A DNA stretch of 64,000 nucleotides from Elusimicrobiota bacterium (GTDB lineage: Bacteria; Elusimicrobiota; Elusimicrobia; FEN-1173): NCBI GenBank assembly GCA_016788905.1, contig JAEURZ010000007.1, positions 39,051-103,050 of the forward strand. Direction: 5' to 3'. Of this stretch, positions 47,744 to 56,078 are shown piece after piece. Position 1 is the first letter of the stretch, and the number at the start of each line of letters is the position of its first letter. The notes beneath the pieces are model-generated. The model searched no databases and was not told where the DNA came from. It saw only the letters and a program-made list of their open reading frames with translations. The position numbers were made by a program, and so were the translations under genes.

Positions 47744-48811
47744 CTACTTATCCAAAAAAGTTCCAAGCCGCACAACAAAATCGCCGAAGATCGATCCAGA
47801 CTGAATATCGTTTTGGCGCACACCCAATTTCTTTTTGAAAGAGACCCGACGCACCTTATTGAATTCGTGAACCGCTTCAATCAATGTTTCGGTCTTTTCA
47901 TAAATCAGGACATGGACAACGCGGTCAGGAGTCCCCTTTTTCGAAAGAAACACCAGATCCCCCGGCCGAAGGTCCCCCCCCTTTCGCAAGGGACTCGCTA
48001 GGAGAAATTGTTCGTGGGCGTCCCGGGGGGCGTTTAACGCCACCGACCGATAGGCGACATTCACAAGCGCCGAACAATCCACCCCGGAGGGGTTGGTCCC
48101 CCTTTTTTTGTGCCCACTTCGCCCGCCCCAGTAATAAGGTTCCCCTATAAATTGACGAACCGCGGTCACCAGTGCGTCCCGCACCTCATTGTTTCGGGTG
48201 GGGGCTTCACGATCCAGGCGAACATCTTTATCGCGCATCCACCCCATTTCGCCCTGGGGCCCTTGCACCCGAACCCAGCCTTTTTGCCTGTAGAGGACCC
48301 CGAGCCTGGAGCCCATGGGCAACTCTTTAAAAGCGGAAGATCTTTTTTGAGTTTCCCTCACGCGCCCATAGCGGGCAATGACGACCGCTTGAGGCATGAA
48401 ATCGGCCGGACGTGGAATAACCGCCTCTTGCAAAACCCATCCAGGATACCCCTGCCACCGCTGAGAGTGGGTCCACTCCGCCTGGTCCACGGCTTCCACT
48501 CGAAACCAGTTTCCTTTCACCTCATAAACAAGAACTCTCTCACCGAACAGCAACTGGGTTTCTTGGTTCTCATCCACCGCGTAGGGACGACGCTTCACCG
48601 CTTGGGGAGAGGGCGAGACAGGAGCCCGGCGGAGGTCGGCGATGGGAACCACGACGATCCCTTCCACGGGTTCGGTGGCGGGCGCCTTTGGAGTTTCCGG
48701 GGCCGTGGTCTTGGTGGTGACCGGTCCCTGGGGAGTAAAGGTAATATCCACCCCGCTCCAGACCGTACAAGGAAGGACAAGTGCACCCCATAAGAAAAAA
48801 CGATTCATCAT
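47744..48811 (-). CDS. Secreted NlpC/P60 cysteine peptidase with SH3 domains
   Basis: The protein is about 355 residues from the ATG at 48811, which overlaps the debranching-enzyme stop (ATGATGA). A signal peptide (about 3-22) is followed by two bacterial SH3-type regions (about 60-215). The NlpC/P60 domain has the catalytic Cys in GVDCSALVNVAYR and His in RVVHVLIYEK, plus a polar residue in EAVHEF. YkfC-type members cut gamma-D-Glu-DAP bonds in murein peptides, releasing L-Ala-D-Glu. That product fits the epimerase gene two bases downstream. Confidence 0.9.
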   Translation of the reverse strand: MMNRFFLWGALVLPCTVWSGVDITFTPQGPVTTKTTAPETPKAPATEPVEGIVVVPIADLRRAPVSPSPQAVKRRPYAVDENQETQLLFGERVLVYEVKGNWFRVEAVDQAEWTHSQRWQGYPGWVLQEAVIPRPADFMPQAVVIARYGRVRETQKRSSAFKELPMGSRLGVLYRQKGWVRVQGPQGEMGWMRDKDVRLDREAPTRNNEVRDALVTAVRQFIGEPYYWGGRSGHKKRGTNPSGVDCSALVNVAYRSVALNAPRDAHEQFLLASPLRKGGDLRPGDLVFLSKKGTPDRVVHVLIYEKTETLIEAVHEFNKVRRVSFKKKLGVRQNDIQSGSIFGDFVVRLGTFLDK

Positions 48812-50775
48812 AAAGTAACCCCCTCCTCCCACATCACACGCAAAAGTTCACCAACGTTCCAGGCTTGAGCGGGACATCCCCGTGGAGAATGGGGAGCGTC
48901 CCCATCAAAGATCTCCGAGATGTGGCCCACCCCCACTTCCGTTAAGTGCCCTAGAAAAGGTTGGAGGAAAGACACCACGTGACTTTTCGTTTCTTCCGTA
49001 GCGCCATAGGCTTTCACAAACGCGGTCAGGAACGGACCCAAGAGCCACGGCCAAACGGTCCCCTGGTGATAGGCACTGTCTCGGTCAGAAAGTGTCCCCT
49101 CACATCGGGCCCGATACCCGGGAGATCCGGGGGCTAATGTTCGCATACCCCGGGGTGTATAGAGGGTTTTCCAGGCCGCATCGACCACGGAGCGGAACCT
49201 CTTTTCTTCCAAGATTTCGTACGGAAGACTAACCGCCAATAGCGCGTTTGGTCGAACAGCGTCATCCCGCTGTTTTCCTTCGATAACATCATACAAATAG
49301 GCCCCCGATTCGTTCCAAAATTTAGCGTTGAAACTTTGGCGAGCGATCTGAGCTAACGTATCGTATCCCCGTGTGGGTTCCTTGAGTTTCAGTTGAATTT
49401 CGACGAGGAATTGGAGGGCGTTGTACCACAGGGCCTGAATTTCCACCGGTTTTCCCGTGCGTGGGGTGACCCGTTGACCGTTCACACGGGCGTCCATCCA
49501 GGTCAGAGCCAAATCCGCGGCCGGGGCGACAATCAAACCGTCCCCGTCCATATGGATGTCGTAGGCCGCTCCATTTTGAAAAGCATCGACAATGTCCCTC
49601 AGGATGGGAAGCCATTTCCGAACAGCCGCGTCATCATGGGTGGCCTTGTGATAAGCTTGAACCGCCCGGATAAACCAGAGAGGGGCGTCCACAGCGTTGT
49701 AGGCGACAGAGGCGTTCCCCTCCGAGAAATAGTTGGGAAGCAACCCCTGGCGCACATGCCGCGCGTACGTTTCCAGAAACGACGTGGCCTCCGACCATCG
49801 ACCGGTGGCGAGAAAAAGGCCGGGAAACGCCACCAACGCGTCACGACTCCAATCCGCCAACCACGGGTATCCCGCCAACACGCTGAGCCCTTCGCCCCGT
49901 GACACCACAAAAGAATCGGCCGCCGCGCTCAAGGCCCCGCCCAAGGGCCCCCGCACCAGGGACCCCTGAACAATTTTTCGTCGTTGATCCCGCTCCTCCC
50001 CTTCCCAGCCCGAGGACGGAACGCGTTCCTTCAATACCGCGGAAAAAACCACGGATACCGGTTTATCTTTCTGCAAAGAAAACCGAAAAATTCCAGGACC
50101 GAAAACATCTTCCCATCCTTCTTCGCCCCTCCGTTCTTCTTTCACATAGTCTTGGGTGTTGTACCACACGGGAACCGAGTAAAAATGACCGTCCGTGGCC
50201 CACAGCGTCAACGGATCAACCCCTGGAACAGAAACGCCCACCAGGTTCTCCCCATAGGACAGGCGCCCTTCAAACCGCGCGTCACGACGTCCGAGGGAAT
50301 GGTGATCGCGGAACGAAAGGAGAGGACGCACTTCCATTTCGAGGGCCGGCCCCGAGAGGAGTCGATACGTCATCACTCCAGTGTCTTCCCCATAACGGAG
50401 AAAATACGTTTTTTGGAGACGGGTTTCCCCCCAAGCAAAGGTCCATGTGGGAAAGGGATCGAGGCGAAAAGATTCCAACCGATCCCCACTGGCGGGCCGG
50501 GAGACACCGGGGTATTGTTGGCAGGACAAATCCACGCGGGTTCCGTCTTGGAACACGGTTTCTTCAAGGCGGTTGACCAATTGAAACCGGTCCAGGGGCG
50601 GTCGACGCGCGACCGTTAAAAAACCGTGATAACGGCGGGTGGCGCAATCGGCCACGGCCCCCATGGCGTAACTTCCACGACCGTTGGTTTCAATCCATTC
50701 CCGACCACTGGCGTCTTCGAAGTTTCGGCAAATGTCGGGACCGAGCAATAAGAGGGGTGTCCCCTTCGGGGGCAT
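48808..50775 (-). CDS. Glycogen debranching enzyme / amylo-alpha-1,6-glucosidase family (GH133-like)
   Basis: This 655-residue cytoplasmic protein has an N-terminal beta domain (EWIETNGRGSYAMGAVADCATRRYHGFL, about 27-55) and a C-terminal alpha/alpha-toroid domain (about 290-650). The toroid has GYPWLADWSRDALVAFPGLFLATGR (acidic catalytic Asp), FSEGNASVAYNAVDAPLWF, ARVNGQRVTPRTGKPVEIQALWYNAL and SDRDSAYHQGTVWPWLLGPF. These are the hallmarks of the archaeal/bacterial GDE_C family that removes alpha-1,6 branches from glycogen. It lies five bases after sucD. Confidence 0.92.
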   Translation of the reverse strand: MPPKGTPLLLLGPDICRNFEDASGREWIETNGRGSYAMGAVADCATRRYHGFLTVARRPPLDRFQLVNRLEETVFQDGTRVDLSCQQYPGVSRPASGDRLESFRLDPFPTWTFAWGETRLQKTYFLRYGEDTGVMTYRLLSGPALEMEVRPLLSFRDHHSLGRRDARFEGRLSYGENLVGVSVPGVDPLTLWATDGHFYSVPVWYNTQDYVKEERRGEEGWEDVFGPGIFRFSLQKDKPVSVVFSAVLKERVPSSGWEGEERDQRRKIVQGSLVRGPLGGALSAAADSFVVSRGEGLSVLAGYPWLADWSRDALVAFPGLFLATGRWSEATSFLETYARHVRQGLLPNYFSEGNASVAYNAVDAPLWFIRAVQAYHKATHDDAAVRKWLPILRDIVDAFQNGAAYDIHMDGDGLIVAPAADLALTWMDARVNGQRVTPRTGKPVEIQALWYNALQFLVEIQLKLKEPTRGYDTLAQIARQSFNAKFWNESGAYLYDVIEGKQRDDAVRPNALLAVSLPYEILEEKRFRSVVDAAWKTLYTPRGMRTLAPGSPGYRARCEGTLSDRDSAYHQGTVWPWLLGPFLTAFVKAYGATEETKSHVVSFLQPFLGHLTEVGVGHISEIFDGDAPHSPRGCPAQAWNVGELLRVMWEEGVTL

Positions 50776-50780
50776 TTTTT

Positions 50781-51692
50781 CTATGCGCTCCGCATCACTT
50801 TTAAAACAGTTTCTCCCAGGTCCGCTGGCGAATCGATCAATTTCACACCCGCGGACTCCAGGGCGGCTCGCTTTTCCATCGCCGATCCGTGGGAAACTTT
50901 TCCCCCTTCCCCACCCGCCCCGATAATGGCCCCCGCGTGACCCATCCGCTTCCCGGGAGGAGCGGTGCGGCCCGCGATGAACGCCATGAGCGGCTTGGAC
51001 ATTCTTTTTTTAAAGAATTGGGCGGCTTCTTCTTCCGCGGTACCCCCAATCTCCCCGATCATAAGAACGGCGTCGGTTCCAGGATCATTTTCAAAAAGTT
51101 CAAGAACGTCGACGAACGAAGTGCCCTGGATCGGGTCTCCCCCAATGCCCACCACCGTGGATTGACCCAAACTCCGTTGGGTCAACTGCCAGACCGCTTC
51201 GTAGGTGAGCGTCCCGGAACGGGACACCACGCCGATTCGGCCCGGTTTATGGATATAGCCCGGCATAATGCCTATTTTACACCCGGGCCGAGCCGCATCC
51301 CCGGGGGTGATCACCCCGGGCCCGTTCGGCCCAATGAGACGAACCCCCGTTCCTTTCAAGACGGACATCACGCGGGCCATGTCCAGAACGGGAATCCCTT
51401 CTGTCACGCAAAGGATAAGCCCGATCCCCGCGTCCGCCGCTTCCAAAATCGCGTCCGCCGCAAAGGGAGGCGGCACGAAGAGGAGAGACGCCGTGGCCCC
51501 GCTGGCTTTCACGGATTCTTTCACAGTGTTATATACGGGGATTCCAGAAACAGAAGTCCCGCCTTTCCCCGGGGTCACTCCCCCCACAACCTGTGTCCCG
51601 TAATCCCGGCACCCCTGGGCGTGAAAAGACCCCGCCGCCCCGGTCATCCCTTGCACAATAACTTTGGTTTTTTGATCAATCAGGATACTCAC
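50781..51692 (-). CDS. sucD: Succinyl-CoA synthetase, alpha subunit
   Basis: A 303-residue subunit that binds CoA and carries the phosphohistidine. Motifs are [27 protein letters not shown] (about 14-40), [28 protein letters not shown] (about 118-145) and [22 protein letters not shown], with the active His (about 250). It interconverts succinyl-CoA and succinate with ATP or GTP. Unusually it is separated from sucC by a small unknown gene, with which it overlaps by four bases. Confidence 0.97.
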   Translation of the reverse strand: MSILIDQKTKVIVQGMTGAAGSFHAQGCRDYGTQVVGGVTPGKGGTSVSGIPVYNTVKESVKASGATASLLFVPPPFAADAILEAADAGIGLILCVTEGIPVLDMARVMSVLKGTGVRLIGPNGPGVITPGDAARPGCKIGIMPGYIHKPGRIGVVSRSGTLTYEAVWQLTQRSLGQSTVVGIGGDPIQGTSFVDVLELFENDPGTDAVLMIGEIGGTAEEEAAQFFKKRMSKPLMAFIAGRTAPPGKRMGHAGAIIGAGGEGGKVSHGSAMEKRAALESAGVKLIDSPADLGETVLKVMRSA

Positions 51693-52027
51693 GCTCTTTC
51701 CTCTTCCGTCATGGAGACTTCCTCAAGGCAAGAGGCCAGGGCCATGGGATGATGCACCGTAATCGCTTCGATGTTGATCAACGGAACATAGCTCACCGAT
51801 TCCACCGCTCCGTCCTCCTTTCGAAAGGTCCCTATCGTGACAACAAACTGGTGAGAATTGTCTTTGCGAAACTGAAGCAGGGCCCCTGACACCGTGGCCC
51901 CACTCGTTAAATGGAGCGACAAGAGGGGAGCGTTCGCCCCCCCTTCGCGATCAACGCTCAATAACCGTCGCAACACGTCCGCCACGCTGTTCGGCGGAAA
52001 CTTCATCAGGGTTTCAAAATCGCTCAT
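51689..52027 (-). CDS. Unknown 112-residue protein between sucC and sucD
   Basis: A helical N-terminus ([22 protein letters not shown]) is followed by a compact beta pattern: [46 protein letters not shown]. The arrangement resembles a small Sm-like barrel, which is only a guess from strand order. It is exactly inserted in the sucCD pair: nine bases after sucC and a four-base overlap into sucD. It is therefore produced with the enzyme and may bind or regulate it. No homologue is recognised. Confidence 0.7.
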   Translation of the reverse strand: MSDFETLMKFPPNSVADVLRRLLSVDREGGANAPLLSLHLTSGATVSGALLQFRKDNSHQFVVTIGTFRKEDGAVESVSYVPLINIEAITVHHPMALASCLEEVSMTEEERA

Positions 52028-52036
52028 GGGAATCTC

Positions 52037-53215
52037 CTAGGCCGCCTCTTTTGAAAGGGCAACCGATTTTTGGGCGGCGTCCGCCAAATCCGCTGCGGGG
52101 GTGATTTTTAAGCCGGAAGCCGCTAAAATTCTTCGGCCTTCTTCGACCCGGTTCCCTTCCAGCCGAACCACAAGAGGGCGGTCCAACCCGGTGCTTTTCA
52201 CCGCCTGGACAATCCCTTCAGCAATCACATCGCATTTCATGATTCCACCAAAAATGTTCACCAGAACAACCCGCACGTTGGAATCGGACAAAATGATTTT
52301 GAACGCCTCGGTGACTTGCTCCACCGTCGCCCCGCCGCCCACATCCAAGAAATTAGCGGGTTCACCCCCATGGAGTTTTATGATGTCCATGGTCGCCATG
52401 GCAAGCCCCGCCCCATTCACCATGCAACCGATGGTCCCTTCAAGACGGATGTAGGAGATGCCCACGGCACTCGCTTGCCGTTCCGCTTCCGAAAGATCCG
52501 CCTCATCGGCTTCTTTAAACAAGGCCGGCTGGCGAAATGGGGCGTTATCATCCACGGTCATCTTAGCGTCCAAAGCTAAAAGACGCTCGCCCTTTTTTCC
52601 CGTCCGAACCCCCAGGGGATTGACTTCCACCAAACTGGCGTCCGTGGAGAGAAACATCTTCACAAGGTTTTGGAAAAACGGAACCGATTCCCCCAGGAAA
52701 TCCCCGGCCAGTCCGGTGGCAAAAGCCACTTCCCGAGCTTGAAAAGCTTCCAGCCCCCGAATCGGATCCACATCCACCCGAACAATTTTATCGGGAGACG
52801 TCCAAGCTAAGGTTTCGATATCCACCCCGCCCTCCGCTGAAACGATGAGAACAGGTTTCCCCGTTTTCCGGTTCATGAGAACCGCGGCGTACAGTTCACG
52901 TTCCACCGTGACCGCGGGTTCCACAAGAACCGTTCGAACCAAAAGTCCCTCCGGCCCGGTCTGGGCGGTCACCAGTGGTTTCCCGAGAACCCCTTTGACA
53001 AAAGATTCAGCCTCTCCCAGATCCTTGACCACACGGACCCCGCCCGCTTTCCCCCGCCCACCCGCATGCACCTGGGCCTTGAGGACCCAAGGCCCGTCCC
53101 CAACGGCTTTCAAAGCTTCGGGGACAGCCCCCCCCTCGGTCACCACCGCCCCTTTTAACACGGGCAATTTAAAAATTTCCATTTGACGCTTTGCTTGATA
53201 CTCATGGAGCTTCAT
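52037..53215 (-). CDS. sucC: Succinyl-CoA synthetase, beta subunit
   Basis: This 392-residue subunit starts MKLHEYQAKRQMEIF and has the ATP-grasp domain (VLKAQVHAGGRGKAGGVRV, about 44-62), EVNPLGV and MVNGAGLAMATMDIIKLHGGEPANFLDVGGGAT (about 240-275). NIFGGIMKCDVIAEGIV follows. Length is normal for SucC. A GGGGAGG ribosome site precedes the ATG. First gene of the long operon running down to 43484. Confidence 0.97.
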   Translation of the reverse strand: MKLHEYQAKRQMEIFKLPVLKGAVVTEGGAVPEALKAVGDGPWVLKAQVHAGGRGKAGGVRVVKDLGEAESFVKGVLGKPLVTAQTGPEGLLVRTVLVEPAVTVERELYAAVLMNRKTGKPVLIVSAEGGVDIETLAWTSPDKIVRVDVDPIRGLEAFQAREVAFATGLAGDFLGESVPFFQNLVKMFLSTDASLVEVNPLGVRTGKKGERLLALDAKMTVDDNAPFRQPALFKEADEADLSEAERQASAVGISYIRLEGTIGCMVNGAGLAMATMDIIKLHGGEPANFLDVGGGATVEQVTEAFKIILSDSNVRVVLVNIFGGIMKCDVIAEGIVQAVKSTGLDRPLVVRLEGNRVEEGRRILAASGLKITPAADLADAAQKSVALSKEAA

Positions 53216-53310
53216 GAATAATCCTCCCCTCTGGGTTCAGACGTGATTCAACCATAATTCCACCAACCTCGAAAGGCCAAACGACGAATGGATGAGGAGA
53301 GGGGGACTCT

Positions 53311-53934
53311 TTACTTTGATTCGGGTGTCGGGGGAGGAGAATCCTCCTCCTCCGCCCAGCCGGTAATCATGGCTTTTAGGTTGGCACCCAGAGTGCGGCC
53401 CGTGGTGATCATGTAGATATGCACAACGATAAAAGCCAACATCCCAAAAGATCCGGCGGTGTGAAGGAGGGCCAAGAGCCCCACGTGTGGCCGAAAAAGG
53501 GAGAACAGTTCGAAACGGGGCATGGCCCAGAGAAGAAATCCCGTCAACATCTGAACAGGAAAGATGAACACCAGCAAACTGAAATAGGAAAAACGTTGGA
53601 GCGGATTAAATTTCGCGTCAGGCGTGGGCACATTGGGATGGTGTTCATGTCGAAAATTACCGCCCATATAGAAACGAATCATATCCCCCAAACCCCGCCC
53701 GCGGGGGATGAACTGGCGTACCTCCCCCGTGGTGAGGTGCCAAAACATCGTGAAGACACTCAGGACGATAAGGGAGATCCCCAAGAATTCATGCCAACGA
53801 ACCGCGGGTTCAAAGTGGGGCCAACCGAAAGTCCCATGGAGAGCAAACCCTGTCCAGAGAAGAATTAAGAGGATCCCACTTTGAACCCAGTGCCAGATTC
53901 GCTCATAAATTTTGAACAGGTAGATCTTTTTCAC
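53311..53934 (-). CDS. Cytochrome b561-type membrane subunit
   Basis: The protein is 207 residues from a GTG at 53934 that overlaps the octaheme stop (GTGA). Longer upstream frames belong to the octaheme gene's shadow. Four helices: YERIWHWVQSGILLILLWTGF, RWHEFLGISLIVLSVFTMFWH, RFSYFSLLVFIFPVQMLTGFLL, and GLLALLHTAGSFGMLAFIVVHIYMITTG. His residues in helices 1, 2 and 4 fit two b-hemes. This is the PhsC/FdnI-like quinol-oxidising type and would pass electrons from quinol to the octaheme cytochrome. Confidence 0.87.
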   Translation of the reverse strand: MKKIYLFKIYERIWHWVQSGILLILLWTGFALHGTFGWPHFEPAVRWHEFLGISLIVLSVFTMFWHLTTGEVRQFIPRGRGLGDMIRFYMGGNFRHEHHPNVPTPDAKFNPLQRFSYFSLLVFIFPVQMLTGFLLWAMPRFELFSLFRPHVGLLALLHTAGSFGMLAFIVVHIYMITTGRTLGANLKAMITGWAEEEDSPPPTPESK

Positions 53935-55559
53935 GATTGTTTCTCCGAAATTCGAACGGGTTTTCGGCGACGACTCCGCCATCGCAACACACCGTGAATC
54001 AAGACCATGAACGTCGATCCGATGACCACGAACCATCCCAAGAAATCCAACAATCGGCTTCGACTTTGGCCAGGGATGTAAACCCCAGGGACACCCGCCA
54101 ACCGACCGGTCTTCGCGTGACAGTCCTGGCACGCGAGGGCGCCCTGCCCTTCCACATTCATGTGGGACAAGGGCCAGTGCATCTCCGTCTCCACAAAATC
54201 GAAGTGGCCGCTGTAATCCAAACCGGCATACGCCATACCTTCCCGGGCGGCCACATCCCAATTAAAATCTTTCCAATAGGCCCCGGATCCCTTGGCCCCG
54301 GAGAGTTTGGGCTGAATCAAATAACGGTTGTTTACATCGTAAATTTGCCGACCCCGCATAATTTTAAAGGGCCAAATTTTGGCACCGGATTCCGGCCCCC
54401 CCCTGGGGAGGTTGAGCGACAAGATTCTCGATGGGTCGAACTTTTCCCCCAGGAGATAGCGTTGGTGGGTTCCGTCATACCATCGGTATTCGGGGACCAG
54501 GTTGGCCCCCCATTTGAATTCACCTTTGATGCCCATGTAGACGATGTCACCATCGTCGTTCAGTTCGGTCACCGACTTCCCCTCTTCGTCCAGGCGACCG
54601 GCCTTGGACCAATCCCACCAGGTCTTGGTGGGCATCTCCCGAGCGTAGCGGGGGATATGACAGGTTTGACAGGCGATTCGACGGGCATGCCAATTCAGCC
54701 GTTGGGCGTGCTGTCCCGAAAGATCTGCCCCCGTCTGCCGGAGAGCTTTCCCGGCGTTCCGTTCTTTTTGGGTGCGGGCAATAAATGGGGTTCCATGGGG
54801 GGACGTCCCGTGACATTTGGCACAGGAAAGCGCGTCCCCAGTACGGACCGCCACCGACGCGGAATGGCCGGTGATCCGGTGGGGAATTTCTTCCCCCTTG
54901 TGACAGGTCGAACAGGTGAACCCCAATCCATCTTTTCCCATGTGCAGGTCGAGGCCCCGACCGGCCTCGATCAGGGTGGGATCCAGATCCCCATGTTTGA
55001 CCCCTTCACCGCCCCCCCCGGCGAAGTGACACTTGCCACAGCTTTCCACACTGGTGGGTCCCACCCCCTGGGCCACACGAACCCAATCGGTGGCCCCCCC
55101 AGGAGAAGAATGCCCTAAATCGTCCGATGAAGCTGGACGCGCGTATTCGCCGGTGGTATCGTGACAAACCAGGCAGTCCACCCGGGTGGGATCGGAGAAA
55201 TCGAAGGTCTTATCTTTCCAGCCGTAGCCGATATGACAACGGGTACAGGACGCCTCATTGGATTGAATTCCGATGCAGAAGTTATTAATCAAGTTGGCCT
55301 TACCGATCCGTCGAGGCTTGCCGTCCGATCCGGGAACCACGGTTTCCTCCCCCTTCCACAACCAGTGGGGGGTTTCCATAATTTCGTGGGCCGACTGAAG
55401 GTGGCAGGTGAGGCAGGCTTTGGTGACAGAGGGTCCGTCTTTAAAGGGACCTTTCAGCGCGGGGAAAGAACGATGGTCCACGGTCCGTTCCGCCTGGGCG
55501 GGGACAAAACAGAGAAGGGAAAGAAGGAAGAGAAGAAATCCGATTTTATTTCTATTCAC
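53931..55559 (-). CDS. Octaheme c-type cytochrome, tetrathionate reductase (OTR) family
   Basis: This 542-residue protein from a GTG has a signal peptide (about 5-23), eight CxxCH motifs and a C-terminal helix (about 500-523). The CxxCH sites begin CLTCH, CTRCH, CLVCH, CGKCH, CSTCH, CAKCH, CQTCH and CQDCH. Architecture, length and spacing fit the octaheme tetrathionate reductase family known from Shewanella, whose members reduce tetrathionate, nitrite or hydroxylamine. The extra C-terminal anchor and the coupled cytochrome b suggest a quinol-linked membrane complex facing the periplasm. The true acceptor is uncertain. Confidence 0.9.
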   Translation of the reverse strand: MNRNKIGFLLFLLSLLCFVPAQAERTVDHRSFPALKGPFKDGPSVTKACLTCHLQSAHEIMETPHWLWKGEETVVPGSDGKPRRIGKANLINNFCIGIQSNEASCTRCHIGYGWKDKTFDFSDPTRVDCLVCHDTTGEYARPASSDDLGHSSPGGATDWVRVAQGVGPTSVESCGKCHFAGGGGEGVKHGDLDPTLIEAGRGLDLHMGKDGLGFTCSTCHKGEEIPHRITGHSASVAVRTGDALSCAKCHGTSPHGTPFIARTQKERNAGKALRQTGADLSGQHAQRLNWHARRIACQTCHIPRYAREMPTKTWWDWSKAGRLDEEGKSVTELNDDGDIVYMGIKGEFKWGANLVPEYRWYDGTHQRYLLGEKFDPSRILSLNLPRGGPESGAKIWPFKIMRGRQIYDVNNRYLIQPKLSGAKGSGAYWKDFNWDVAAREGMAYAGLDYSGHFDFVETEMHWPLSHMNVEGQGALACQDCHAKTGRLAGVPGVYIPGQSRSRLLDFLGWFVVIGSTFMVLIHGVLRWRSRRRKPVRISEKQS

Positions 55560-55604
55560 TGGAATGATTCGACCTCTTTCAAAACTCCTCCAAGGGCCGG
55601 CCCC

Positions 55605-55647
55605 CCCTCCTCCCGTATCTCCAGAAAAGGGCGGTTCGGGAGGAGGG
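55605..55647. repeat. Intercistronic 11-bp hairpin before the octaheme gene
   Basis: CCCTCCTCCCG (55605-55615) is a perfect inverted repeat of CGGGAGGAGGG (55637-55647) with a 21-base loop. In the minus-strand message no T run follows it, so it looks like an mRNA processing or stabilising structure between the 109-residue gene and the octaheme gene. A GGCCGGCC palindrome lies next to it. Confidence 0.6.
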
Positions 55648-55673
55648 TCATTTTTCTAACGGGAAAAGACCAA

Positions 55674-56003
55674 CTAGCAACCGGCCGTACGAACGAATTG
55701 AACGCTGGACCGAACCCCATCTTTTTCGTTGTATTCGGTACGGATTTCATCTCCCACCTTGATCTTTTTAATTTCGAACTTGTTGAGGGTCAGCTCATCG
55801 GTCACCAGAATCTCCACCTTTTTACCCCGAACTTTGAGCGTCGCCACCGCGGAGGCCCCGTCTTCGGCCACGTCAACTTTGATCAAGATTCCCACCGCTT
55901 TCTTTTCCCCTTTAACCGGGGTTTCCGCCCGAACAGGAAGGGCCACCGCGCCCACGAAAAAAGCGCCCATCAAGATTAAGGTCAAACTTTTAAAATGTTT
56001 CAT
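55674..56003 (-). CDS. Small periplasmic protein of the cytochrome operon
   Basis: A 109-residue protein. A Sec signal peptide (KHFKSLTLILMGAFFVGAVALPVRA, cleavage near ARA-ET) is followed by an all-beta mature domain: AVGILIKVDVAEDGASAVATLKVRGKKVEILVTDELTL, FEIKKIKVGDEIRTEYNEKDG. It ends TAGC with a single Cys. OB-like/copper-binding folds have this look, but no metal motif is clear. It is between porin and cytochrome in the same orientation and is likely a soluble accessory factor. Confidence 0.7.
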   Translation of the reverse strand: MKHFKSLTLILMGAFFVGAVALPVRAETPVKGEKKAVGILIKVDVAEDGASAVATLKVRGKKVEILVTDELTLNKFEIKKIKVGDEIRTEYNEKDGVRSSVQFVRTAGC

Positions 56004-56031
56004 TGGATTCTCCTTTAAGAAAGAGCCCCCT

Positions 56032-56064
56032 ACGCGTCCTCCCCCTTCATGGGGGAGGACGCGT
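56032..56064. repeat. Intercistronic 14-bp perfect hairpin after the porin gene
   Basis: ACGCGTCCTCCCCC (56032-56045) pairs perfectly with GGGGGAGGACGCGT (56051-56064) around a five-base loop. On the minus message it comes right after the porin stop codon (56079) and before the small periplasmic gene. No U run follows at once, so it may be a partial terminator or 3'-end stabiliser setting different amounts of porin and cytochrome. Confidence 0.7.
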
Positions 56065-56078
56065 GAGGAATCCGAATG

